In this document: in pieces, positions 48,435 to 56,136 of the stretch
How the letters are laid out: the number at the start of each line of letters is the position of its first letter
How positions within the stretch are numbered: the stretch's first letter is position 1
Assembly: GCA_016716235.1 (NCBI GenBank)
Contig: JADJWS010000002.1
Span: 124,001 to 188,000, forward strand
DNA: 64,000 nucleotides
From: Candidatus Defluviilinea gracilis
GTDB taxonomy: Bacteria; Chloroflexota; Anaerolineae; Anaerolineales; Villigracilaceae
Reading direction: 5' to 3'
The notes under the pieces: model-generated
Database searches by the model: none
Told to the model about the DNA's origin: nothing
Seen by the model: the letters and a program-made list of their open reading frames with translations, nothing else
Made by a program: the position numbers and the translations under genes

Positions 48435-49700
48435 TTATTCAGCCACAGGAGTCAACACGGCTTCGCGGTCGTTCTCGATGTTCATGATCGCGGGGATGAA
48501 GAACCCGATGACCGTCATCAGAACACAGACCGCGCCGCCGAAGATGAACCAGAAGCGGATCCCAAGGAGATCGGCGATGGGACCCGAGACCAGCAGGCTG
48601 AGCGGCATCATGGCGGTCGCGCCCGCGCCGAGGAGCGAAAAGACTCGCCCTTGTTTATCGGGCGCCACCGTGGATTGAAGGATCGCCATCAGCGGTCCGT
48701 TGGCAAAGACTTGCGTGAACCCGATGATGAAGTTGGCGGTGAGCAGAAGATAGAATTTGTCTGCTGGCACGAACCCGATCAGGACGCATCCGACGCCGAT
48801 GCCGATGATGCCGCTGAACGAGGTGATGATGCGGCGTTTGAATCCACCCCAGATGCCGAGCAAGATGCCGCCCGCGATCATGCCGACGCCGAACAATGCT
48901 TCGCTCCAACCGAGTTCTTGCGCGCCGCCGTTGAAAACTTTCGTAACCACGAGAGGCAGGAGCGCGGAACTTGGAGTGATCATAAAATTCAAGATCATCG
49001 CAAGAATGGTCAAGCCGAGCAATCCGCGCCAGCGCACAACGTAATGAAAACCTTCCCTCAAATCTTCCCAATACGTGGACGGTTTTTGAATCGCGTCGCG
49101 GGCAGGTTGCGGCACAGGGATAAATAACAAAGGCAGGATCGCAAGGGCGGCGGTCGCAATATCAATGAGCAAAACATTTTGCGTCGAGAACGCCTCGATC
49201 AACAACGCGCCAAGCGGAGGCGCGGCAATGCCGACCAGACCTTGAAGCAATTGATTCGCGCCGGATAATTGCGCGAGATATTTATCGGGAACCATCAGCG
49301 AGGTAGAAGCGGTCATGGCGGGCGAATGAAATGCCGTGCCAAACGAACGGATGAACATGATCACGTAGATGTGCCAAACTTGAACTTGCCCAGTAGCGAA
49401 CAGATAAAACAGGAACGCGGTTGAAAGCGCGATGCTCCCGTCTGCTACGATCATGATCAAGCGGCGGTTCCAACGGTCAACCAACGCGCCGATGAACGGG
49501 CCAAAAACGATCTGAGGCAACAGCGCCACCAACGTGGCGGTCGCCAGCACGGTGGCGGAGCCAGTCTCTTTCGTCAGCCACCACACGAGCGCGAATTGAA
49601 CCAAAGCCGAACCAAACAATGAGAACGCCTGCCCGGTCCAAATGGTGAAGAAGCGCGGCGCCCAGTTTTGCGGGATGGATCTTGACCCGTTGTTCTCCAT
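48435..49700 (-). CDS. MFS transporter (MFS_3/enterobactin-exporter-like)
   Basis: A 421-residue major facilitator with 12 predicted helices. Its opening (RFFTIWTGQAFSLFGSALVQFALVWWLT) and the MFS motif A-like GALVDRWNRRLIMIVAD between helices 2 and 3 fit the MFS_3 branch of drug/siderophore exporters. The second half starts near residue 210 with the FHYVVRWRG loop. The RHH regulator gene lies 11 bases upstream in the same direction. The substrate is not predictable from sequence. The gene's end is close to the large terminator at 48373-48419. Confidence 0.88.
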   Translation of the reverse strand: MENNGSRSIPQNWAPRFFTIWTGQAFSLFGSALVQFALVWWLTKETGSATVLATATLVALLPQIVFGPFIGALVDRWNRRLIMIVADGSIALSTAFLFYLFATGQVQVWHIYVIMFIRSFGTAFHSPAMTASTSLMVPDKYLAQLSGANQLLQGLVGIAAPPLGALLIEAFSTQNVLLIDIATAALAILPLLFIPVPQPARDAIQKPSTYWEDLREGFHYVVRWRGLLGLTILAMILNFMITPSSALLPLVVTKVFNGGAQELGWSEALFGVGMIAGGILLGIWGGFKRRIITSFSGIIGIGVGCVLIGFVPADKFYLLLTANFIIGFTQVFANGPLMAILQSTVAPDKQGRVFSLLGAGATAMMPLSLLVSGPIADLLGIRFWFIFGGAVCVLMTVIGFFIPAIMNIENDREAVLTPVAE

Positions 49701-49711
49701 GAAATGATCTC

Positions 49712-50098
49712 CTATTTGATCCTGTCTGCCAACGCGGTTTTCACCTTATCGGATGCCTGAAACATTCCGCGCACCTGAATTGATTCAATGACCTCCCGCG
49801 CCAGATTGGGCGAAATGTCGCTCGCCAAATGAAGAAGCCCTAATACTTTGATGATGACTTTCTCGCCTTTGGCTTTTTTCTGCTCCAGATCGCCTCGATC
49901 ATACGTGAGGACGCCAATCACATACGAGTTCCGCGTGATGGACTGCTGAATTTCAAAATTGTGTTTCTCCAATTGCGAGCGGATCGCCGTGCGGATAAAG
50001 TCCGTCCGGTTGGAATACAAGCCCTCCTGAACCATGAGGTCTATCTTCCCCAAATCCACGGCGCTCATGTTGATGGTGATTTTTTCGGTCTCTGCCAT
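49712..50098 (-). CDS. Ribbon-helix-helix (CopG-type) regulator
   Basis: A 128-residue protein. The N-terminal 45 residues (KITINMSAVDLGKIDLMV, then GLYSNRTDFIRTAIRSQL) form a ribbon-helix-helix DNA-binding domain; the C-terminal part (VIGVLTYDRGDL, VIIKVLGLLHLA) is an unrecognised sensing or dimerisation domain. The ATG at 50098 has AAGGAG upstream. It lies just before the MFS gene, and a perfect palindrome lies between its ribosome-binding site and its promoter, so it may repress itself and the transporter. Confidence 0.78.
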   Translation of the reverse strand: MAETEKITINMSAVDLGKIDLMVQEGLYSNRTDFIRTAIRSQLEKHNFEIQQSITRNSYVIGVLTYDRGDLEQKKAKGEKVIIKVLGLLHLASDISPNLAREVIESIQVRGMFQASDKVKTALADRIK

Positions 50099-50110
50099 AA
50101 CATCTCCTTG

Positions 50111-50126
50111 CCATCCACATGGATGG
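50111..50126 (-). promoter_or_regulatory. Candidate operator palindrome before the RHH gene
   Basis: CCATCCA and TGGATGG are perfectly inverted around two bases; the next 14 bases toward the promoter contain further CCAT half-sites. It is the expected size for a ribbon-helix-helix site. Confidence 0.5.
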
Positions 50127-50217
50127 TATATGGATGATTTTATGCAGAAAGCGGGAATTGTCAAGATAAAACACAAGGGAATTTGCTACAATCAACCATC
50201 CCATATCGAGGCAAAAA

Positions 50218-51888
50218 ATGCAAAACTTCACTTTTCATTCACAAAGATCTTCGGTCTATGGTCGCAATGGCATCGTCGCAACCTCGCAACCTCTCGCCAC
50301 CGCCGCTGGTTTGGAAATCCTTGCGAAGGGAGGCAACGCGGCAGATGCGGCTGTGGCGGCGGGTGCGGCGCTCAACGTGACCGAACCAACCTCCACTGGG
50401 ATTGGCGGCGACATGTTCGCCCTCTATTTTTCTGCGGATACGAAACGAGTCACCGCCCTCAACGGATCGGGACGCGCTCCCTCCGCCCTTACGCTTGATC
50501 GGCTAAAGACCAGCGGATTCGAATCTTCGATTCCCCCGTTCCATCCATACACGGTGACTGTCCCCGGCGCGTGCGCGGGCTGGTTCGATCTGATTCACAA
50601 ACACGGCTCGCTCTCGATGTCTGAGATTCTCGCGCCCGCGATTCGACTCGCCAGCGAAGGCTTTCCCGTCGCGCCGATCACATCCTATTTTTGGGGACGC
50701 GGCGTACAACGTCAACTCGCCTCCGCGCCAAACGGACAAGAGTTAACCATTGACGGACGCGGACCCAACGCGGGGGAAATTTTCCGCAATCCTGGTTTGG
50801 CGAAAACATTTGAAACCATCGCGCGCGAAGGGACGTCAGCGTTTTATCAAGGCGAGATTGCCGAAGCCATCGTCGCTGTGTTGAAAGATGCGGGCGGGTG
50901 CATGACAATGGACGATCTCGCGTCGCACACCTCCACGTGGGAAGAACCGATCTCGGTGGATTATCGCGGCTATCGCGTCTATGAATGTCCGCCCAATGGA
51001 CAGGGTATCACCGCGTTGATCGCCTTGAACATCCTCGAAGGATTTGATCTCGCTTCACTTGAATCTCTCTCCGTTGAAAAGATGCACCTGATGATCGAAG
51101 CGATGCGTCTCGCCTTTGCCGATGCGAGTTGGTATGTGACAGACCCGAAGTTTTCAAATATCCCCATCAAAGAATTATTATCTAAAGAATACGCCAACGA
51201 ACGCCGCAAACTAATCAACACGCAGTCCGCGATACGCAATATCGAACGCGGCGTTCCCGTCTCCTCCTCCGACACCGTCTACCTCAGCGTCGTGGATAAA
51301 TTCGGCAACGCCTGCTCGTTCATCAACAGCAACTACATGGGATTCGGCACAGGCATCGTCCCAAAAGGCTGGGGCTTCACGCTTCAAAATCGCGGACACA
51401 ACTTCAGCCTCGACCCAAATCACCCCAACGCCCTCGCCCCGCGCAAGCGACCGTATCACACAATTATCCCTGCGATGGTCACAAGACTCCCTTCTCCCTC
51501 AGGGAGAAGGGCTGGGGATGAGGGTGAAAACGAGTCCGAGACTCTCTACGCTTCCTACGGCGTCATGGGCGGATTCATGCAACCGCAAGGACACGTGCAA
51601 GTGTTATCCGCGTTGGTGGATGATGGACTGAATCCCCAGTCCGCGCTGGATCGTCCGCGCTTTTGCATTGACGTGGACGAATCAGGCGGGCGCGTTGCTA
51701 TCGAAGAGGGGATTCCAGAAGGGACATTCGCTGGTTTGCAAAAAATGGGACACCCCGTGTATTCGGTCACTGGCTACGAGCGCGCCTTGTTCGGCAGGGG
51801 ACAGGTCATTCTCCGCGACGCAGAATCAGGCGTCCTGTGCGGCGGAAGCGATCCGCGCGCGGATGGGTACGCGGGGGCGTTGGCATAG
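50218..51888 (+). CDS. ggt: Gamma-glutamyltransferase
   Basis: A 556-residue gamma-glutamyltransferase precursor, an Ntn hydrolase that cleaves glutathione and gamma-glutamyl compounds. It opens with SSVYGRNGIVATSQPLAT and GGNAADAAVAA, has GIGGDMFALYF and, at the self-cleavage site, SSSDTVYLSVVDKFGNACSF with the nucleophilic Thr; GGGSDPRADGYAGAL closes it. No signal peptide is seen, so it is probably cytoplasmic. A 23-base palindrome within the gene (51489-51511) encodes the segment LPSPSGRRAGDEG, a peptide typical of repeat insertion, near residue 427. Confidence 0.93.
   Translation: MQNFTFHSQRSSVYGRNGIVATSQPLATAAGLEILAKGGNAADAAVAAGAALNVTEPTSTGIGGDMFALYFSADTKRVTALNGSGRAPSALTLDRLKTSGFESSIPPFHPYTVTVPGACAGWFDLIHKHGSLSMSEILAPAIRLASEGFPVAPITSYFWGRGVQRQLASAPNGQELTIDGRGPNAGEIFRNPGLAKTFETIAREGTSAFYQGEIAEAIVAVLKDAGGCMTMDDLASHTSTWEEPISVDYRGYRVYECPPNGQGITALIALNILEGFDLASLESLSVEKMHLMIEAMRLAFADASWYVTDPKFSNIPIKELLSKEYANERRKLINTQSAIRNIERGVPVSSSDTVYLSVVDKFGNACSFINSNYMGFGTGIVPKGWGFTLQNRGHNFSLDPNHPNALAPRKRPYHTIIPAMVTRLPSPSGRRAGDEGENESETLYASYGVMGGFMQPQGHVQVLSALVDDGLNPQSALDRPRFCIDVDESGGRVAIEEGIPEGTFAGLQKMGHPVYSVTGYERALFGRGQVILRDAESGVLCGGSDPRADGYAGALA
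51489..51511. repeat. Repetitive palindrome inserted in ggt
   Basis: CCCTTCTCCCT and AGGGAGAAGGG are perfect arms around C, followed by CTGGGGATGAGGGTG. This resembles a widespread bacterial repetitive palindrome normally found between genes. Confidence 0.8.
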
Positions 51889-51892
51889 CCAG

Positions 51893-53383
51893 CTATTCTT
51901 CTCTCACAACGCAACTCCTCATGGACTTCCAGACCGGATTGGCATCGTTCATAAAAGACTCCGCCGCCCGGTAGAGTCGCATTTCGATTTGCATGTCGCG
52001 CAGAGTTGCCCGTTCTTGCGGCGTGTAGCCTTCGTATTGATACGGCAAAAAGTTATCGGGGTGTTTGGCTGTTAACAACATTTCACCCTCAATGGCGGGA
52101 TCTGGTTTTGGCGGAACCTCAAATCGCTTGATGTATTCGGCAATGTAACCGTTGTTTTGGCAGAGCGTAGGTGCGCCGAAGATCAGTCGTTTTTCCGAGA
52201 ATTGGAAATCGGGATACATTGCCTGCGCTGTCTCGGCAAAGTCTCGCGGATACGTTAGAGAGAAGGGTTTCTGATAATTCCACGCGGCTTGTATCACGAG
52301 GGCAACCAAGATTCCCTTGACGAGTTTATCGCCGAAGGAAAAACCCTTTTTCAGCTGTACTAGCCCGCCAGCGGCGAGAAGAATTAAGAATGGCATCATC
52401 TGCCGCGCCAGCCTGCCGTACACAACGAACGAATGCAAAAACACGGAAGGGATCAGTAAACACAGATACATAAAAATGATGGCGACAACCCAGAGTCCCA
52501 TCTGTCTGGATGAATAAATGGCAAAGCCTGAAAGCAGAAACAGGAGGATGAACAGCCAATGCTCGGCATGCCAGAAATATTCAAAAGGAAGGCTCCAGCC
52601 TTCTTCGAAACTCCCCTGGCTGACAGTGGTTGAAAAGACGCGATATTCGGCGAGCAGGTTGGTCTCCGCGAGCGAGGCAAGCAGGAAGAGCAGGATTGCA
52701 GGAAGAGCGAATCCAACCGCGGTTAATGATGCCTTGCGGATCAGGTTACTGGGTTTGCGGTTGCTTCGAAAAACATGGATGAACATCCCAACTCCCGTCA
52801 ATGCCCAGTATCCGTTGTAGGTGATGAAGCAGAGAAATGCCAATGCGCCGCAAAGCAAGGATGCTTTTCGCGAAGGCTTTTCCGTCAGCGCGATGAACAT
52901 AGCGAGCAAGCCAAAGGTCATGGCGCTGTCGTACGGAAGAAGATGCCGTGAGAAATACAACAGCGACATACTGGACGCGGCGAAAAAGAGCGCGAATAGC
53001 GATTCTTGTTGGGTTGCGCCTGCCTGTTGTGAGATTTTGTAGATCAGAAAAAGATTCAAAACGGAGAATAGGCTGAAGAACAACGCCGGCAAGACGAGGC
53101 TTTCGAACGTCAGTCGTTCGAGAAACGCGGGGATGATTCCGATAAGTTTGAACCCGAGGTGCTCGGGAGCGGTGAACAATTGCGCGAATGCCGAAGACGA
53201 ATCCCCGGCAAGCAATAAATCGACAAATGCCCGCGATGTTTCGTATCGTCCTTCATCTGAAAAATAATATTGCCCGCCGCGTAGGACGAGAACCCATCGC
53301 GCGACGATGGAAATTAACAAAATAACCGGCGCGCTCCAGAGGCGATTCGGCACAATCGTGCCCATGGAACTGGAATCCCGCAT
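51893..53383 (-). CDS. GT-C membrane glycosyltransferase (GT39-like)
   Basis: A 496-residue protein with about ten to twelve membrane helices. An Asp/Glu motif lies in the first external loop (YYFSDEGRYET), as in GT-C enzymes that use polyprenyl-phosphate sugars. The C-terminal 110 residues are soluble and carry no known domain. GGAAAG lies before the ATG. The cytochrome b5-like gene lies seven bases upstream in the same direction, so they are likely co-transcribed. Acceptor and donor are unknown. Confidence 0.75.
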   Translation of the reverse strand: MRDSSSMGTIVPNRLWSAPVILLISIVARWVLVLRGGQYYFSDEGRYETSRAFVDLLLAGDSSSAFAQLFTAPEHLGFKLIGIIPAFLERLTFESLVLPALFFSLFSVLNLFLIYKISQQAGATQQESLFALFFAASSMSLLYFSRHLLPYDSAMTFGLLAMFIALTEKPSRKASLLCGALAFLCFITYNGYWALTGVGMFIHVFRSNRKPSNLIRKASLTAVGFALPAILLFLLASLAETNLLAEYRVFSTTVSQGSFEEGWSLPFEYFWHAEHWLFILLFLLSGFAIYSSRQMGLWVVAIIFMYLCLLIPSVFLHSFVVYGRLARQMMPFLILLAAGGLVQLKKGFSFGDKLVKGILVALVIQAAWNYQKPFSLTYPRDFAETAQAMYPDFQFSEKRLIFGAPTLCQNNGYIAEYIKRFEVPPKPDPAIEGEMLLTAKHPDNFLPYQYEGYTPQERATLRDMQIEMRLYRAAESFMNDANPVWKSMRSCVVREE

Positions 53384-53390
53384 AGTCCGT

Positions 53391-53642
53391 CTAACTTTCC
53401 AACCTGCCGACCGCTTTCACGCATGGACGGATAAACACATCCTCCTCGTGAGGCGCGTCGGGGAGTTCGCTGGTGAGGTCTTGCCCGGGGAAGTGCAAGT
53501 TTTCATGCAGATCGAGCCGCCATTTCGGGCAATCGGTCACATCGTACACGACGCCCTTGTACGCGATAAATTTTCGCGCGCCGCGTTCGCCGTTTTGTTT
53601 GCGTAGTTCGCGGGTGGGTATGACGCGCTCGGGAATATCCAT
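53391..53642 (-). CDS. Cytochrome b5-like heme/steroid-binding domain protein
   Basis: An 83-residue protein with the bacterial cytochrome b5-like pattern: IPTRELRKQNGERGARKFIAY begins it, then GVVYDVTDCPKWRLDLHENLHF, DLTSELPDAPHEEDVFI and VKAVGRL. Histidines at HENLHF and APHEE could serve as heme ligands, though in many relatives the ligands are changed. The ATG at 53642 has no ribosome-binding site; a TATAAT lies six bases upstream (minus strand), so the message is probably leaderless. It is divergent from the GH25 gene. Confidence 0.72.
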   Translation of the reverse strand: MDIPERVIPTRELRKQNGERGARKFIAYKGVVYDVTDCPKWRLDLHENLHFPGQDLTSELPDAPHEEDVFIRPCVKAVGRLES

Positions 53643-53719
53643 ATAACGATTATAAAGGGTTTTGAATCGCGCCTCTTCGCTGGTAAAATGTCTGTGCACT
53701 ATCGACTGAGGAGTCATAC

Positions 53720-55837
53720 ATGGCAAATCTCATTGGACCAGATGTCAGTTTCTATCAGGACGCCGAAACCACCCCGCAGGGAATCAATTTTGTAAAGATG
53801 AAGCAAACAGCGGGGTATGTCATCATTCGCTCCGGGCAGAATGTGTGGGTCGATTCCGATTTCAGAACCAACTGGACCGGCGCCAAAGGCGCGGGCTTGC
53901 CGCGCGGCTCCTATTGGTTTTACGACAGCCGCGCCAACCCGACTGACCAGGCAGACCTGTGGTATTCCACGTTCGATGGCGACCTCGGCGAACTGCCCTT
54001 ATTTGCCGATTTTGAAGAAGCCTACGGCGGCGCATACACCGGCTGGAAACACTGGAAAACATTTTTAGAACGGATCAAATCGCGCGTTGGCAACCATGAG
54101 ATCGGAATTTACACCGCGTATTATTATTGGGTGCGGAACGCGCCCAACGCAACCACCGACGCCGCCAACCTAGCCTATTTCAAGCAATATCCCCTGTGGG
54201 TTGCGAACTATGGCGTGACCACGCCGCTTGTGCCAAAACCCTGGGATGCCAACGGCTGGACGTTCTGGCAATTCACCGACAGCGGCGACGGAGATTTATA
54301 TGGCGTGGAAAGTTCGCGCATCGACTTGAACTATTTCAACGGCGATCTTGCCGCCTTCAACACGCGATTCAAACTCGGAACGCCTCCTCCTCCGCCTCCG
54401 GGTCCGGTGTGGTACAAGGTTACCGCCTCAGCCCTCAACGTGCGTTCCGGTCCCGGTACCACGTTTGGCGTTATCGGGTTATTGAAACAGGATGAAGTGG
54501 TGGAAGGACTCGCCATTTCCGCCGATGGGGCGTGGGCGAAGATTCGGCGCGAGTCGGATGGACTCGTGGGCTGGGCTTCGCGTCAATATCTGATCGTGAC
54601 ATCCGCTCCTCCACCTCCGCCGCCTCCGCCGGGGGACGAGGAGTGGTTCAAGGTCACCGCTTCGGCATTGAACATGCGCGAAGGACCAGGCACGGAATAC
54701 CGCTCACTGGGTCTGGTATATCGCAATGAAGTTGTGCAACGGCTCGACACCTCGGACGACGGCAAGTGGTATCAGGTCAAGCGGTCGTACGATGGGTTTA
54801 CCGGTTGGGCGTCGAAAGATTATCTGGAAGCGACTACCGCGCCTCCGCCTGTTTCAGAAGAAAAGTATGACTGGTATCAAGTGACCGCGACCACGCTCAA
54901 TGTTCGCGAGGGACCCTCGTCGTCATTTAAAGTAATCGGCTATCTGACGAAGGGCGAAACTGTGAAATCGCTGGAGATTTCAACCAGCGGCTGGCATAAG
55001 ATCGAAAAAGTGGATGGGTTTACCGGTTGGGCTTCCGGACAGTTCCTGAACAACGTGGGGAAAACGCCCGCCACAGCGATGCAGAAGTTGTTCAAAGGCG
55101 TGTTGTATTATCGCAAGACGCGCTCCACTCCGCGACGCCTGGTCTCTCACACGCTGGTGCTCGACCTGAAAGGGGCGACGTTCGAGTTCCTTGTCACGCC
55201 GCCGCTTCGAGCCACCGAGCCGTTCTTATGCACTCAAACCACCTCGAAGTTCCTTGAGAAGAACAAGTTGCACATCGCCATCAACGCGGACGGTTTTTAC
55301 ACGCTCGACCCCGCCGCTTATCCTCCCGCAACGTATTGCGCGGGCGGCGGCGAGCCGGCCAAACTTGTGGGCATGGCGGCTTCACGCGGCAAGCAATATT
55401 CCACAAAAGCGCCGGGCCGCCCGATCATGTACATTAGTCAGAAGAATGTGGTTACATTCGACAAATTAACAGGCGGCGCATTCAATGCGATCACCGGCGA
55501 CCGCTATTTGGTGACGAAAGGTAAAAAGGTTGCATCGCTTGAATCCAACAGCATGGATCCGCGCACGGCGATCGGCGTCAGTCAGAATGGCCGTTACCTC
55601 GTGATCGTGGTGGTGGATGGGCGTGAATTCAGCGAAGGCGCCACCTTCCCTGAATTGGCTGACCTGTTGCTGGCGCATAGCGTCTACACGGGCGTCGCGC
55701 TGGATGGCGGCGGCTCATCGGCGATGATCGTCAAAGGCGCGGACGGAAAACCGCGCGCGGCGAACAAGTTGATGAACGATAATATCCCCGGTAATGAAAG
55801 AGAAGTCGGCAACCATCTCGGCGCGTTCATTAAATAG
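53720..55837 (+). CDS. GH25 lysozyme with three SH3 domains and a phosphodiester glycosidase domain
   Basis: A 705-residue multidomain protein. Residues about 5-215 are a GH25 muramidase: IGPDVSFYQ, LPLFADFEEAY with the acidic catalytic pair, and GWTFWQFTDSGDGDLYG. Three bacterial SH3 domains follow (about 232-295, 310-375 and 390-445), each with LNVRSGPG or a close variant, joined by poly-Pro linkers. The C-terminal part (about 460-705) is a NAGPA-type phosphodiester glycosidase: INADGFYTLDP, PRTAIGVSQNGRYLVIVVVDG and VALDGGGSSAMIV. GAGGAG lies before the ATG. No signal peptide is present, which is odd for a wall-acting enzyme; a non-classical or lysis route is possible. Confidence 0.92.
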   Translation: MANLIGPDVSFYQDAETTPQGINFVKMKQTAGYVIIRSGQNVWVDSDFRTNWTGAKGAGLPRGSYWFYDSRANPTDQADLWYSTFDGDLGELPLFADFEEAYGGAYTGWKHWKTFLERIKSRVGNHEIGIYTAYYYWVRNAPNATTDAANLAYFKQYPLWVANYGVTTPLVPKPWDANGWTFWQFTDSGDGDLYGVESSRIDLNYFNGDLAAFNTRFKLGTPPPPPPGPVWYKVTASALNVRSGPGTTFGVIGLLKQDEVVEGLAISADGAWAKIRRESDGLVGWASRQYLIVTSAPPPPPPPPGDEEWFKVTASALNMREGPGTEYRSLGLVYRNEVVQRLDTSDDGKWYQVKRSYDGFTGWASKDYLEATTAPPPVSEEKYDWYQVTATTLNVREGPSSSFKVIGYLTKGETVKSLEISTSGWHKIEKVDGFTGWASGQFLNNVGKTPATAMQKLFKGVLYYRKTRSTPRRLVSHTLVLDLKGATFEFLVTPPLRATEPFLCTQTTSKFLEKNKLHIAINADGFYTLDPAAYPPATYCAGGGEPAKLVGMAASRGKQYSTKAPGRPIMYISQKNVVTFDKLTGGAFNAITGDRYLVTKGKKVASLESNSMDPRTAIGVSQNGRYLVIVVVDGREFSEGATFPELADLLLAHSVYTGVALDGGGSSAMIVKGADGKPRAANKLMNDNIPGNEREVGNHLGAFIK

Positions 55838-55948
55838 AAGCGCGAAGCAGGCGTCTTTGCGATCTCTCTTCAATGGTTCGAAACTTTTGCACGAGATCGA
55901 ATATACTTTCTTCCTGACGACCTTGCGCAATGGTTTTGGGGATGCAGT

Positions 55949-56012
55949 TAAACGTTGATTGACGCTGATTCGGAAAGAACAATCTGCGTGTTCAGCGTTC
56001 ATCTGCGTCTCG
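55949..56012. repeat. Degenerate inverted repeat
   Basis: ACGTTGATTGACGCTGATT faces AATCTGCGTGTTCAGCGTT with several mismatches. Together with the next element it fills the space 55838-56136; nothing else is seen there. Confidence 0.5.
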
Positions 56013-56048
56013 ATTTTGAACGCGTCAGGTAATCAATTTTCTACTTTT

Positions 56049-56131
56049 AGAACTTACGCAGGTGAACCTGTTGCGCCGTAGTTGCACTGCGGCGGCGGCA
56101 GTACAACTGCCCGCCAACTGCGTCAGTCCTG
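56049..56131. mobile_element. MITE-like element, copy 2 (83 bp)
   Basis: The inverted counterpart of 32062-32141. The ends are AGAACTTACGCA and TGCGTCAGTCCT; the body is nearly identical (GCGCCGTAGTTGCACTGC and GTACAACTGCCCGCC). It lies six bases from the 3' end of the DUF3048 gene. Confidence 0.82.
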
Positions 56132-56136
56132 CTTTG

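Noticed and set aside
53720..55837. Prophage endolysin
   Set aside because: The GH25/SH3 arrangement could suggest a phage lysin, but no phage structural, integrase or holin gene is in the window and the NAGPA domain is not phage-like.
55838..56136. tRNA gene (GGTTCGAAAC seen at about 55875)
   Set aside because: The sequence resembles a T-arm but has no matching acceptor stem, D-arm or anticodon arm nearby; no tRNA was found elsewhere either.
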